Source of the DNA: Pseudocercospora fijiensis CIRAD86
Taxonomy: Eukaryota > Ascomycota > Dothideomycetes > Mycosphaerellales > Mycosphaerellaceae
DNA length: 64,000 nucleotides
Assembly (NCBI RefSeq): GCF_000340215.1
Contig: NW_006921539.1
Span: 374,471-438,470, forward strand
Reading direction: 5' to 3'
Shown here: positions 1-9,592 of the stretch, piece after piece
Layout of the letters: each line of letters begins with the position of its first letter
Numbering within the stretch: the stretch's first letter is position 1
Made by a program: the position numbers and the translations under genes
Notes under the pieces: generated by a model
What the model was told of the DNA's origin: nothing
Database searches by the model: none
Seen by the model: only the letters and a program-made list of their open reading frames with translations

Positions 1-236
1 CAACACAGCCCGCGACTGCTGTCTTGTACCAATTGTACCTCGAATCCGGCAACATTATCAACGCAAGCGATCTTTGGCAAGCATTCGAGGCTGTCATTGG
101 CGACAGTGTGGAGGATGAAGCGGCTGCGATGGCTTTGTTCCAGCGCGCTTTGGCGGAATTGAAGTATCTTGGTCTGGTCAAAGCTACCCGGAAGAAGGCC
201 GATCATGTCGCTAAGGTTGCTTGGCGAGGTCTGTAG
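1..236 (+). CDS. ORC3: ORC3 C-terminal end (partial)
   Basis: The reading frame is open from the left edge and ends at a TAG at 234-236, so only about the last 78 residues are present. The segment LYQLYLESG, followed by a pattern of an acidic stretch and ALFQRALAELKYLG, then lysine-rich KATRKKADHVAK and a terminal WRGL, matches the C-terminal winged-helix end of origin recognition complex subunit 3. ORC3 is a nuclear subunit of the complex that marks replication origins and loads the MCM helicase. The first in-frame methionine-like start is only an internal TTG, so the true start lies left of the window. Confidence rests on remembered family resemblance of a short piece. Confidence 0.8.
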   Translation, partial: TQPATAVLYQLYLESGNIINASDLWQAFEAVIGDSVEDEAAAMALFQRALAELKYLGLVKATRKKADHVAKVAWRGL

Positions 237-479
237 TAGACGGCGTGATAGTATCGTCTATTCATGCTATTGCTGAGATATCGAGAATGTTGCTCCTAGT
301 CAGGAAATATTCTTTACTCAGGTCGTCCTGCTGCTAAGTTTGGATGTCTATTATCTGCCTCCTGACTCCAAAGGCAGCTTCTGGGCCTCCTATCTCGAGG
401 TATATTTCCCAGGCGAACTGAGCTTCGCATTATTCGCTGGAATTCGAAACTCGATATCGGGGTACTTGCTACTCAGATA
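237..479. other. Short intergenic gap after ORC3
   Basis: I see no gene here. It is the shared 3' region between the ORC3 stop and the end of the decayed minus-strand gene. Confidence 0.5.
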
Positions 480-1497
480 TCATGCATGTGAAGACTGCAC
501 TTCCATGATCTGCTTTTTCCCGAATCCCGACATCACTGATTTTCCACAGAGTCCACTGTGACTGAGTCCGATACCATATGTTGCAGAATGAACTTCGGCT
601 TGAAGTTGTCTACCAGCGCACGAAATGAGAGCTCCCAAAGCAAGCATGCTGGGCAGCTGATCCTGTCGATATATAATCCAAAGCGCTATCTCAGATCGTT
701 TAAAGGCGATCGCCATCAAACCTGCGATGATCAAGATCGCACCTCCAGTCAATCCACCACGATACCTCACCTCACCAGCCGCAGAACTCGACGTCGAAGC
801 TCCACCACCCGACATCGTCCCCGTCGCTCCCTCACCCATCGTACCATTCGCCGCATCCGGGAAACTAGCAGTCTGATTCGCAGGACCCGTCGCATTACTC
901 CCCAGCGCGTCACAACTCGTAAAAATTCTTCCCACCCAAGAACTTCCCCACCGTAACAGCATCCCCAAAATGTAACATATGCAACAACTGTCCCGCAGCC
1001 GTCGCATTGGTCGCACAATACACAGCCGTGAAATTTAAACTACTGGCGTTCCCATCACAAACGCTAGTCACTGCCGTTCCGTCGAAAGGGATGTAGAAAC
1101 TTACGTTCCCGGCGGAGGGAACTGTGAGGAGAGCTGTGTTGTGGATTTCATTGTATGGACCCGGGGAAGGAGGTTTGGAGTACTCCAGAATCGTCTCGAT
1201 GACGTGTGCGCCTGCGAGATCGTAGGTGCGTGCTGTTCCGCCTGTGTTGTCGGTGCCGTTTAGCGAGACGGAGTTTTCGGGTGAGCCGGACCAGGTGAGA
1301 TTGCTGTAGTTTCCGATTATGGGGAGGACTTGGTCGTAGGTGTATGGGACGGTGTGTAGTAGACTTCGTCGCGACCTTGGGTGTAGTTGCCTGTGCAGGT
1401 TGTTGGGACGTATGCGCATGAAACAATGCCAAGACACTTCACATGATTACACCGACTTTGATGACCAGGTCCACGGCCACGCTTGCAAGGCTTGTCA
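480..1497 (-). pseudogene. Decayed gene for a secreted, Ser/Gly-rich, membrane-anchored protein
   Basis: Reading the minus strand, a plausible protein can be followed through three frames. It has a hydrophobic N-terminus (start near 1497), a middle domain rich in N-glycosylation sites (for example GNYSNLTWSG, NASSLNFT), a Cys-containing stretch, a Gly/Ser/Thr-rich linker and a C-terminal hydrophobic segment (GGAILIIAGLMAIAF) like a membrane anchor or GPI signal. Three lesions interrupt it: an in-frame TGA at 1439-1441, a frame change near 1351-1356, and a one-base frame change at an A5/T5 run at 921-925. Dropping one base of that run rejoins GGKNF to TSCDALG. After the anchor the frame runs open to 480, so the original stop may also be lost. 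A small 5' intron could explain the first lesion but not the run of five. I do not know the family's function. Confidence 0.55.
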
Positions 1498-1763
1498 TCA
1501 AAGCTTGAACGGAGTGTGGGAGAAGTGTGAAGCGTGATCGCCCGGCGGGCGGCGAGGGCGACTCGAGATGCCATTCCATTAGCTGCCGAGAGTGAGCAGC
1601 AAATCGGAGTGGTTGCCGCTGATCTTACCATACCGAAAGTAGAAGGAAGCGGAGTGCGACAGAGTTGAATGGGGGTAACAAGAATGTGTCATTTGGGGTC
1701 GTTCACTTCGAGCGTCTTTCCTTCGCGAAACAATGTCGATTGATGGTATTTTCATTACCTATC

Positions 1764-2816
1764 TCACTCCTTTGGCGCCAAGATACCCTGTAAGACTGAG
1801 TCAGTATACAAATCGACGCATAGGTAGTCATCGACAATTGAGAGCAATCTGACCTTATTCACCGCTTCAGCATTGACTCGCATACGTCTTGTCGGTTCTT
1901 CTCCAAGCCACTGGGGTTGCATGGCATAGAAGCTGTCTTCGAATTCCCAGCCATCGCCGCCTTCGATGTAGTATGCCTTGCCGTTCATGGATTCGGACAT
2001 GATACCGACGATGATTTTCGCGACACTTTCAGCACTTTGCCAGTAAAGACCATTGTCTCGAAAAGCTGCAATGATGCCAGTCGTCATCGCGGTGTCGGTG
2101 AGTCCCGGACAGACTGCATTTACTCGAATCCCATCTCTCTCGAATAAAGTCTTCCTCGATGAGCGAAGAAGACCATGAATGGCATGTTTTGAGGTCTGAC
2201 AGGTGGTTAGTACAGTCCAGTGCTACTAGTTGTGCTGACTTACCTGGTAGATGAACAATCCTGGGCTTTCGCGAAAAGCGTTCACGCTCGATAGGAGTGT
2301 CAAACTCCTGTTCTCGCCTTTCCGAAGCCTTTCTCTGAGAAAAACTGCAGCGATACGTGAGAAATGTAGCGTCCCGAGAACGTTTACATCCAGAACTCTG
2401 GAATTGCCCGGATCGGATTTCACGGAGTCGATGGTCAGCTTCGGGTCAAACCAATTTCCCTGCTCAAAGATGCCGGCACAGGATATTGCATGATCGATCC
2501 GGCCATACTGATCGTGTGCTGCTTTGAAGAGGCTGTACAAGTCATCGTAGTTGACAACATCGCACTTGAAGAAAGTTACAGAGTCCAGCTCTTTAGTGAG
2601 TGATTCTGCTGCCGCCACATTGATGTCGCCGAAAACAACCTTGGCGCCGTGATTTGCGAGGATTCGTGTGACAGCTGCTCCGATTCCAGTAGAACCGCCT
2701 GTCCATGTCAGATATGTTTATCGATCCCAAGGAGGAAGATGATCCTAACCTGTGAGGACGACAACCTTGCCTTCGAGCCCTTTGAATAAGGTTCCATCTG
2801 GTACATACTGTGCCAT
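1764..2816 (-). CDS. Short-chain dehydrogenase/reductase (classical SDR)
   Basis: Three exons, 2816-2750, 2698-2244 and 2195-1764, with introns of 51 and 48 nt that have GT-AG ends and keep phase, give 317 residues. The N-terminus carries VVVLTGGSTGIGAAV, the NAD(P)-binding TGxxxGIG motif; a Cys-Ala-Gly (CAGIF) replaces the usual NAG. The catalytic Ser lies in LLSSVNAF, and Tyr/Lys form Y-Q-T-S-K, which is only complete after the second intron is removed; the read-through frame loses the Lys. An acidic residue after the second beta strand (FGDIN) suggests NAD preference. It resembles 15-hydroxyprostaglandin-dehydrogenase-like fungal SDRs. The substrate is unknown. It lies among housekeeping genes, far from the polyketide cluster. 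Confidence 0.88.
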
Positions 2817-3423
2817 GTTGGTCCTGACTATTGGTCCGCGTTCAGCTTCTGGTCGGATGGTCTTGATTGAGAAGCTACGAAGACTCGTCTGGTTATGAAT
2901 CTCGGAGCTTGCGGTCGTAAAGAAGCTGAAGTCCGTATGAGGTACGACAATGCCGAGACCGACCTCATTAGGCGAGTGTTGACTGGAAGGCGGGCAACAC
3001 GATGTGTCGAATGTGGTGACCTACGAGGGACCGTGCAAAGGGCGGGAGCTTCTGAAGCGTGATATTATCGAACCCCGTATGCAACTGCCTCCAGGCTAAT
3101 CCAGCGTTGTGCACGTTGAGGGTGCTCGACATCGCACTCCACCACCGAGCTGAATGCTTAAGCTTGCCTTCGGCTACTAGAAGGACTTTGGTTCTCTGTT
3201 TCGATGGGCAACCCGCCTGCTCTCACAAGCAGCGTGGAATTCAAGTCATGAACCTGACAATGGCAATTGATTAAATAATGTGTCGAAAGAGCTTGAGAAG
3301 ATTCCTCCCTACGCTCCACCTTGCCAACCAAGAACCCCTGCTTCGACCTCGGCATGAGGCTGAACTCAATCAACACAAACACAACTCCATTCCCTTTCAA
3401 CCTCACCATCGCCCAACCCTTCA
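2817..3423. other. Intergenic region between divergent SDR and LCL3
   Basis: This 600-base stretch holds the 5' sides of two divergently transcribed genes. Small open frames in it have no recognisable protein character. No repeat or RNA gene was seen. Confidence 0.5.
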
Positions 3424-4194
3424 ATGACTCTGTTCGGCGGCGGCAATGGCAAAGACACATCTCGCCGAAGGTGGACCACAAACGAAGTCATCACAATCTC
3501 AACCATCTCCGTCATAGCCTCCTACACCGCATCACGCTTCTACAAAACCCGTCTCCGTCGAATCCCAAACGTCAATCACCTAAAACCAGAATGGCTGCGA
3601 AAACGTTCTTTGTATGGCAAAGTCACAAACGTAGGAGACGGAGATAATTTTCGCATGTTTCATGCTCCTGGAGGGAGGTGGACTGCTTGGGGCATTCTTC
3701 GACCTATTCCGACAGACAAGAAGTTGAAAGATCAGACGTTGTCTATTCGCATCGCAGGTATTGATGCGCCTGAGAACGCGCATTTCGGGAGACCGGGGCA
3801 AGAATATGGACCCGAAGCATTGCAGTGGTTGAGAGACAGGATTTTGGGACGTTATGTGAGAGTCTTGCCGTACCGGAGAGATCAGTATGACAGAGTTGTG
3901 GCTACGGTGTATAAGAGGAAGTGGTTTGGATTGAGGAGGGAAGATGTTGGGTTGGAGATGTTGAAGGCTGGGTTGGCGACGGTTTACGAGGCGAAGATGT
4001 ATAGTGAGTTTGGAGGGAAGAAGGAGAGGTATGAAGAGGCTGAGAATCGGGCGAAAGAGAGGAAGGTGGGGATGTGGAGGGAGCCGAGTGTGATGAAGAA
4101 GATTATAGGCGGGAGCAAGAAGAAGGAGGTTGAGACGCCTAGAGAGTTCAAGACGAGGATGAAGGAGGAGGAGCAACACGCTGGGAAAGGTTGA
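3424..4194 (+). CDS. LCL3: Probable endonuclease LCL3 (staphylococcal nuclease fold)
   Basis: Single exon, 256 residues, typical length for fungal LCL3. A membrane-spanning segment (about residues 23-38, ITISTISVIASYTASRF) precedes a nuclease domain from about residue 65. The SNase active-site elements are visible: GDGDNFR near residue 75, the arginine/acid segment SIRIAGIDAPE near residues 113-123, and LPYRRDQYDRVVATVY. The family acts at or near the mitochondrial membrane; its physiological role is poorly defined. The C-terminus is rich in Lys/Glu. Start chosen because it gives a full transmembrane region; an in-frame upstream start is absent. Confidence 0.92.
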   Translation: MTLFGGGNGKDTSRRRWTTNEVITISTISVIASYTASRFYKTRLRRIPNVNHLKPEWLRKRSLYGKVTNVGDGDNFRMFHAPGGRWTAWGILRPIPTDKKLKDQTLSIRIAGIDAPENAHFGRPGQEYGPEALQWLRDRILGRYVRVLPYRRDQYDRVVATVYKRKWFGLRREDVGLEMLKAGLATVYEAKMYSEFGGKKERYEEAENRAKERKVGMWREPSVMKKIIGGSKKKEVETPREFKTRMKEEEQHAGKG

Positions 4195-4559
4195 ATAAGC
4201 TGGTTGCGTTTTACCTACGACAAATGTTCTTGCACTGGTCACAGGCTGTGCAAGTCACTTTGGAATTTAAAATCATGATACCCACCCACGGAGATCTGGT
4301 TGTTGCCAAGACATCGCTTGAGAAGGACCTTCGAAGACATTCCGGCACAGATCCTGTTCGATGTTCGTCCCTCTCACCAAACACCTGACAACAGGAGACT
4401 CCCTCATACGCCTCAGACCCACGGGACGCCTATTCCCGGCCTCCCTGGTCAGCTGGAGATGACCCACGTCGTCGATCAAAGGCCGCACAGACCACGCACA
4501 GCTAATATAAATCCTTCTTACTGGAGAAGAGCCCAATCATCGCATAGCACCGATGAATC

Positions 4560-4654
4560 TTCTCCGTGGCGCAATTGGCTAGCGCGTTCGACTGTTATTC
4601 TAGCAAGAAGAGCAGAGCATCGGGAGGTTGACAGTTCAATCCTGTCCGGGGAAG
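4560..4654 (+). tRNA. tRNA-Asn (GTT) with a 21-nt intron
   Basis: The acceptor stem TTCTCCG (4560-4566) pairs with CGGGGAA (4647-4653), with one G-U pair, followed by discriminator G at 4654. The D arm is GCGC..GCGC. The anticodon stem TTCGA pairs with TCGGG. The loop CTGTTA gives anticodon GTT at 4594-4596. A 21-nt intron at 4598-4618 interrupts the loop after position 37, the canonical site. The T arm is GACAG-TTCAATC-CTGTC. Identity rests on the anticodon and on the eukaryotic Asn-like D arm and anticodon arm. Confidence 0.92.
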
Positions 4655-5057
4655 CGAAACTTTTGCTGTTCTTGTAGCTTCAATATTCGTTGAGATATGA
4701 GGCGTGCAACTGTTGTGAAGGATGATCAGGAGTGTGAAAGCGAATTCTTTTTGGCCCGGCGAGCGTCCCAGGCATCAGCCTCATCGCTGGTCGTGAACAG
4801 TTTGGTTCAGAGACCGACCGATGTAAAAGCAACCAGCAAGGAAAGTACTTAAAACAGCTCATCAACAGTAGCAAGTAAGGATAAAGGGGTTCAGCCTTCT
4901 GAGATATTATGGAGTATGGAAATGTATATACAGCTGTGCCTCGCAAGGCCCTTCATTGAGCAGAGAAGCAAACTCCTTTCGCCGCGCTTTACCGCAATGC
5001 CACACCTTCGATGCATCGATTCTTCACATCTGTACAACATTCTCTGGGATTGACTTC
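4655..5057. other. Intergenic region between tRNA-Asn and MTP18-like gene
   Basis: No gene seen. It carries the 3' end of the minus-strand MTP18-like gene and the tRNA terminator region; an open frame of 88 codons on the minus strand lacks protein-like composition. Confidence 0.45.
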
Positions 5058-5879
5058 TCAAATCTCGTCTTTGGGACTCTTCTCGCTCTGCTTATGCCCC
5101 ACCTCCGGTCCTTGTCCATGTGTGTCCTTTCCCACAGCAGTCGGTCCTCCAATCGCCTCAAAGGCCTTATGAAACACCCACTCCGTCGCTTCCTCCACCG
5201 GCTTGTCGAACATAAAAGGCAAAGCTGGCACAGCAGCCAGACCTAACCCAATAGGCCCCCACGTCCTTAACCTCACATTCTTCACATTCTTCATCGCTCG
5301 CCCCGAATACCTCACAATACTATGTATCGTAAACGCCGGCAATCCCATGCTCGCAATACCCTGAAACACAGCCCTCTGCACCATCACAGCCCTATAGTCC
5401 TCTATCGCAGGAACATGCTGTCCTCCGGGTCTGATCGCCACCGCAGCTTTCTCTTCATCCGTCTCAGGATGTAAAATTCTCTGGTTATTTTTGTATGCTT
5501 TGTATCCTTCATGCGAAACATCGCCGGCGAGATATGCCCAACTCACGCCGTACGCTCCTCGGACTAACCATGGATGTGCGACCGGTCGGAAGGATTCTCC
5601 TATGTCTGAGGTGTATGCTACGTAGCGGTGCGCGGAAAGCATGATTGTGCGGAGGCGTGAGGCGTAGGCGGCATAGCGGACGCTGGAGTCGGTTGTTTCG
5701 CCTGCGTTGCCTGAGGTGAGGACGTCCCAAAAGCGGTCTTCTTGGTCGAGGGTATCTTGGAGCTCTTGGGGCAGTTTTTGACGTGGGAGAGGTTGTGAGT
5801 AGTCGGGTCTATCGCCTTTGCGCTCGTGTGGGATGCTTGAGAGCTGGTTTGGGTCGGAGTTCTGGTCTTTACCTGCCAT
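5058..5879 (-). CDS. Mitochondrial fission process protein 1 (MTP18/MTFP1 family)
   Basis: Single exon of 273 residues. After a charged, proline-rich N-terminal extension of about 55 residues, the family core is recognisable: VRYAAYASRL..SAHRYVAYTSDIGESFRPVAHPWLVRGAYGVSWAYLAGDV, then a helix with GIASMGLPAFTIHSIVRY and a C-terminal membrane segment WGPIGLGLAAVPALPF followed by FDKPVEEATEWVF. These are the conserved segments of the mitochondrial inner-membrane protein MTP18, which influences fission. Animal members are about 166 residues; the extra length is at both ends, as is common in fungi. No intron is needed. Confidence 0.88.
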   Translation of the reverse strand: MAGKDQNSDPNQLSSIPHERKGDRPDYSQPLPRQKLPQELQDTLDQEDRFWDVLTSGNAGETTDSSVRYAAYASRLRTIMLSAHRYVAYTSDIGESFRPVAHPWLVRGAYGVSWAYLAGDVSHEGYKAYKNNQRILHPETDEEKAAVAIRPGGQHVPAIEDYRAVMVQRAVFQGIASMGLPAFTIHSIVRYSGRAMKNVKNVRLRTWGPIGLGLAAVPALPFMFDKPVEEATEWVFHKAFEAIGGPTAVGKDTHGQGPEVGHKQSEKSPKDEI

Positions 5880-6215
5880 GACTGGCAGAGGTGTTTAGGT
5901 AACTAGGAGATGTCTATGCGTTTGGAAGTCTGTCCTCGGAAGAGTTCTGTACAGCGGGTAATGTATGTAGAGGACTTCGGAGAGTTGCTCGGGTCGAATT
6001 TGAGGTCATCAGGCCGATCTCGAGCTTGCCGACCCCTGCCCTCCATTGAGCCCTTGATACGTATAGGCCTCCGTATGCCCTGCCCTGCGGAAGTGGATGC
6101 GGCTCGGCGAAGGGAAGCTGCGACTTCAGACTTCACCATTGGACTCCAGCGACGACGACATCTCCCCAGCACGCGAAACGACCCCATACCACACCTTCGA
6201 CACGTCACAGTCACA

Positions 6216-6630
6216 ATGGTCGTCTACTACCAGGTCATGGGCCAGAAGGTCGGCTCGCACGTGGTACGCAACCCCTTCGACAGACTCCGCGAAATGCTTC
6301 AGAACATCAGCATTGGCACTCCGCTGCTCGCGGACTTCCGAGGAGACGTTGATGGCTAATACATATCTTCACAGCTCGCCATGGCCACTCTTGGGACGTT
6401 GTTCACTGGTACTTGGGCCATGATGGGCGGCTCTAAGAAGGAACAAGCAAAGCAAGGCCCCCCGATCAATGCCAGCAGTAAGGATGAGGAGAACTTCATA
6501 CAGTATGTCAGACCTCCGATGAAAAGCGCGCGAGCCTAAAAACGCAATGCGTTTGCACAAATGCTGATACGTCCTTTGCAGAGAGTTTTTGAAGCAGGCG
6601 GAGGCAGAACAAAAGGGCACGAAACACTAG
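6216..6630 (+). CDS. ATP19: ATP synthase subunit K (Atp19-like), mitochondrial
   Basis: Small three-exon gene: 6216-6263, 6375-6502 and 6582-6630 (introns 111 and 79 nt, GT-AG). The joined product is about 74 residues: MVVYYQVMGQKVGSHV, then a single hydrophobic helix LAMATLGTLFTGTWAMM, a GGSKKEQ turn, and a charged tail with KDEENFIQEFLKQAE. This arrangement, including the conserved acidic-aromatic KDEE-FI--FLK tail, matches yeast Atp19, a small inner-membrane subunit of the F1Fo ATP synthase associated with dimers. Exons are too short to show as a single open frame; the match across both junctions supports the splicing. Confidence 0.85.
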
Positions 6631-7011
6631 ATTTAAGGATACCAGTATCAATGGCACGATAGATTCTCTTCGAATTGCTTGCTGTGGGAGGCTAGGCATG
6701 TAAGAGCGAAGAGCGAGATGAGTTGAGATGCAAGAGCTGTATATATGAGTGGTATACAAGCAGGTGGTCCTCCCAGCCAGTTTCGTGTCATACAGTGAAG
6801 GCGAGCCGGGACACGATACTTGCATCATCTCGTCTACTGAGCTCGACAGCATGAACTCACGGTCTCGCAGAGCATAAATACAGTATACTAATTCGCAAGC
6901 GCAGGCACGTTTCTGCAGCAAAAGAAAGCCACTCCGAGACCAATTTCACACAAGACTCAGCCAAATCAAAGCACGGGGCACGCAAAAAGAAAAAGAAAAG
7001 AAAAGAAGAAA

Positions 7012-7234
7012 TGGTCTCGCTGCGACTCGAACGCAGATTTCCCACACACGCTTTCGTGCGGCACTCAGCATCAGGCGATACAACCGTACGACGTGGGGCA
7101 AGTAGGAATAAACCTACTTGGGGATTGAAGTTAGAACCTCAATCCGGGCATTGCCCGAGAATCCTCCCAAAGGAGAGGCCAGAGCCCACGAAGTACTCAC
7201 GCAGTGGATGTGCTAACCATTGCACCACGAGACC
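7012..7234 (-). tRNA. tRNA-like gene with a ~150-nt insert in the anticodon arm; isotype unresolved
   Basis: On the minus strand GGTCTCG (7234-7228) and CGAGACC (ends at 7013) form a perfect 7-bp acceptor stem with discriminator A at 7012. A full T arm (CTGCG-TTCGAGT-CGCAG) and a standard D arm (GTGC-AATGGTTA-GCAC) are present. TCCAC at the 5' side can pair with GTGGG near the 3' side as the anticodon stem. Between them lies about 150 nt instead of a 7-nt loop. No loop reading gives an invariant U at position 33 with a sensible anticodon, so I do not assign an amino acid. It could be a functional tRNA with a very long intron, a disrupted tRNA, or a tRNA-derived repeat. Confidence 0.55.
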
Positions 7235-8135
7235 GTTGGGCTGAGGCTGGATGGGAGATGTATGTGAATGTTAGCTACCTCCTGGCCGCTTTCTTGTCGG
7301 ACGCAGAGGGAGGCCTATCAAGGCGATACCCACAGCGCTTGTACAAGGTAACGCTGATCCATGATTTTTTTTGATATGCTATGCTTCTGCTTGACGCCCC
7401 AACTCAATCACTGCCAAAACCTGGTCAGACCCGCGGAGAAATTCAGGAATAGCACGTGGAGTTGTGGAAGGCGTTCTTACAGCACCTGACGAGAGCAGGT
7501 TCGTGTCGATTACAACACAACACATTCTGGTGCAGCTCGAGCACTCTATGAGGCGATGCAGACTCAGTCATTCGCGGAAAGAAGCATCGCACTCGAAAGA
7601 ACCTTATGGTATCGTGGCCTTCGATGCTAATTCCGACTACTGAGGTCGAGAGAACGGACTGATCAGCAACGTGAGACGTGGCGAAGAAGGCGTCAGAAAA
7701 TCCTTCAGCCTGATATCAGTCTTTCGTTTTCAATTCCCGTGTACAGCTTTTCTCACTGTTTGTGTATGGGTTGGTTCACCGCTATGAAATAGAGTTTGGT
7801 GTGATAGCTCGCACGCCTCGGAGCTCGCATGTGATGGGTCCACGTTCGCTCCGATGTCAGTGCTTGTACAGCATGATGTGTTTTCGCTGGTCACAGCTCT
7901 TCAGAAGTGAGTTTGGCACAAAGTAATTGTAGGTTTCCAAAGATAAAACCAATCGAGCCAAGACCTGAACCGGATCTCGTTCCCGGCGTCGGCGCGTCTT
8001 CCTGGTTCAAGTTCACGCTCTCCCAGAGATCTTGCTGACCACATCCCGAAACTCTGGGACTGGGACATTTTTACTTCAGCTCTGGTCGAGGCAGGTCACC
8101 TTCACGGACTGTAGTGGTATGCAGATATCACAGCC
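7235..8135. other. Gene-free region upstream of the PTC7-like gene
   Basis: About 900 bases without a supportable coding frame, repeat array or RNA gene. It contains the promoter side of the phosphatase gene. Confidence 0.5.
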
Positions 8136-9434
8136 GTGTGCAGGGCTGTGCAAGCTCACTGCTGGGACGGAAGCATGCTCGCAGTGCGGGTAGTTGCAGC
8201 TGGTCGTACTCCCATCATCGTTACACGAGTCCTGCGATTCAGCAGCAGGACATCCGTCGAGAAAAAATCGCGAACGCTATGGACTGGGTCGTGGTTGAGA
8301 CAGGAAGCAGCGCAACAGAACTCCGCTGACAATCATGCGCCAAAGCACGACAGCTTCTCACAGAACCGCAAACGATCGCGCGATCCACAAGCGGGCCTTA
8401 CAACTCCAGCTCCTAAAGAGTCCGAGGAAACCAAATCTCAGTCGCCGTTCTACTTCGAGACAGCCTACTCAGGCTGGGCGAAGCGACCGTCCCGACCCTT
8501 TCCTCCTCCCTTCTTCTCCCCGCCTAGCGGAAGCTTCTCCGATCCACTGTCGACGCACCATCGACCCAAAGACCACAATGGAAATATGATCCGGGGAGTA
8601 ACGAACGGCGACGATGCCATGTTGTCGAGTGAGACGTTGATTGGAACAAACGATGGGGTTGGACAGTGGGCGCAGCGGGAGAAAGGCCATGCGCCGTTAT
8701 GGAGCAGACTGATCATACACTTCTGGGCGCTTGAGGCTGAAAAGGACGTATATGGCGGAGCAGGAGATCCGGATCCTGTCAAATACCTCGAGAAGGCGTA
8801 TGAGAGGACGAAGGAAGCGCTGAGCGAGCCAAATGAGTGGCATGGCACGACGACGGCCAGTGTCGCTCTGCTGCATTATAGCAAGGACAATGGCGAGCGC
8901 CCGGTGCTATACGTAACTCAACTCGGAGACTGCAAGATCTTGGTGGTCAGAGCATTGCCGGAGAAGAAGGATGACGCGTTGGCTGACATATTGTTCTCGA
9001 GCAAGGAGCAATACCATTACTTTGACTGTCCGCGGCAGCTTGGAACGAATAGTCCCGACACGCCGCAGAAGAACGCGGTTTTGGACAAGGTGGATATTCA
9101 GGAAGACGACATTGTGCTTGCGCTTAGTGATGGAGTGACGGACAATCTTTGGGAAGAAGAAGTCGCCGATTATGCTATTGGAGCGTTGAATCAATGGAAA
9201 GAGGAGCATCCGGACTGGAATAAGGAAGAGCATGCAAAGAGTGAAGACTTGCGACAGGCGATGAAGTTCGTGGCGCAAGAAATTGTGCTCAGCGCGAGGA
9301 AGATTGCGGAGGACCCGTTTGCGGCAAGTCCGTTCATGGAGAAAGGCGTGGAAGAAGGACTGGCCATTGAAGGCGGCAAGGTCGATGATATTTCCGTGGT
9401 GGCAGCAGTGTGCCGTCGCAGGAAGAAGCGCTGA
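8136..9434 (+). CDS. PTC7: PP2C-type protein phosphatase, PTC7/AZR1 family
   Basis: Single exon of up to 432 residues; the second Met (8175) starts a stretch (LAVRVVAAGRTPIIVTRVLRFSSRTS) that looks like a mitochondrial presequence and may be the better start. The PP2C domain follows: NGDDAMLSSETLIGTNDGVGQWA (metal-binding Asp in DGVG), HGTTTASVALL, LGDCKILVVR, and near the C-terminus LALSDGVTDNL and KVDDISVVAAVC, which hold the remaining metal-binding Asp residues. The family dephosphorylates mitochondrial proteins and in yeast acts on coenzyme Q biosynthesis. The N-terminal stretch rich in Pro/Ser (residues about 95-140) is a linker. Confidence 0.88.
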   Translation: MCRAVQAHCWDGSMLAVRVVAAGRTPIIVTRVLRFSSRTSVEKKSRTLWTGSWLRQEAAQQNSADNHAPKHDSFSQNRKRSRDPQAGLTTPAPKESEETKSQSPFYFETAYSGWAKRPSRPFPPPFFSPPSGSFSDPLSTHHRPKDHNGNMIRGVTNGDDAMLSSETLIGTNDGVGQWAQREKGHAPLWSRLIIHFWALEAEKDVYGGAGDPDPVKYLEKAYERTKEALSEPNEWHGTTTASVALLHYSKDNGERPVLYVTQLGDCKILVVRALPEKKDDALADILFSSKEQYHYFDCPRQLGTNSPDTPQKNAVLDKVDIQEDDIVLALSDGVTDNLWEEEVADYAIGALNQWKEEHPDWNKEEHAKSEDLRQAMKFVAQEIVLSARKIAEDPFAASPFMEKGVEEGLAIEGGKVDDISVVAAVCRRRKKR

Positions 9435-9592
9435 AAGAAGCAGCCTCAGGCATCGATGATGGCTACATTCTCGCTGTTCTGCCCGTCATCAAGGATCGTC
9501 TATCTCAAAGTGGCAGGTCGCTGTTCCTGCAACGACAATGTCGTGCCGTGCGTATTGTATAGCCGCAGCCGCGCAGGAGTGTCTCGATATCG

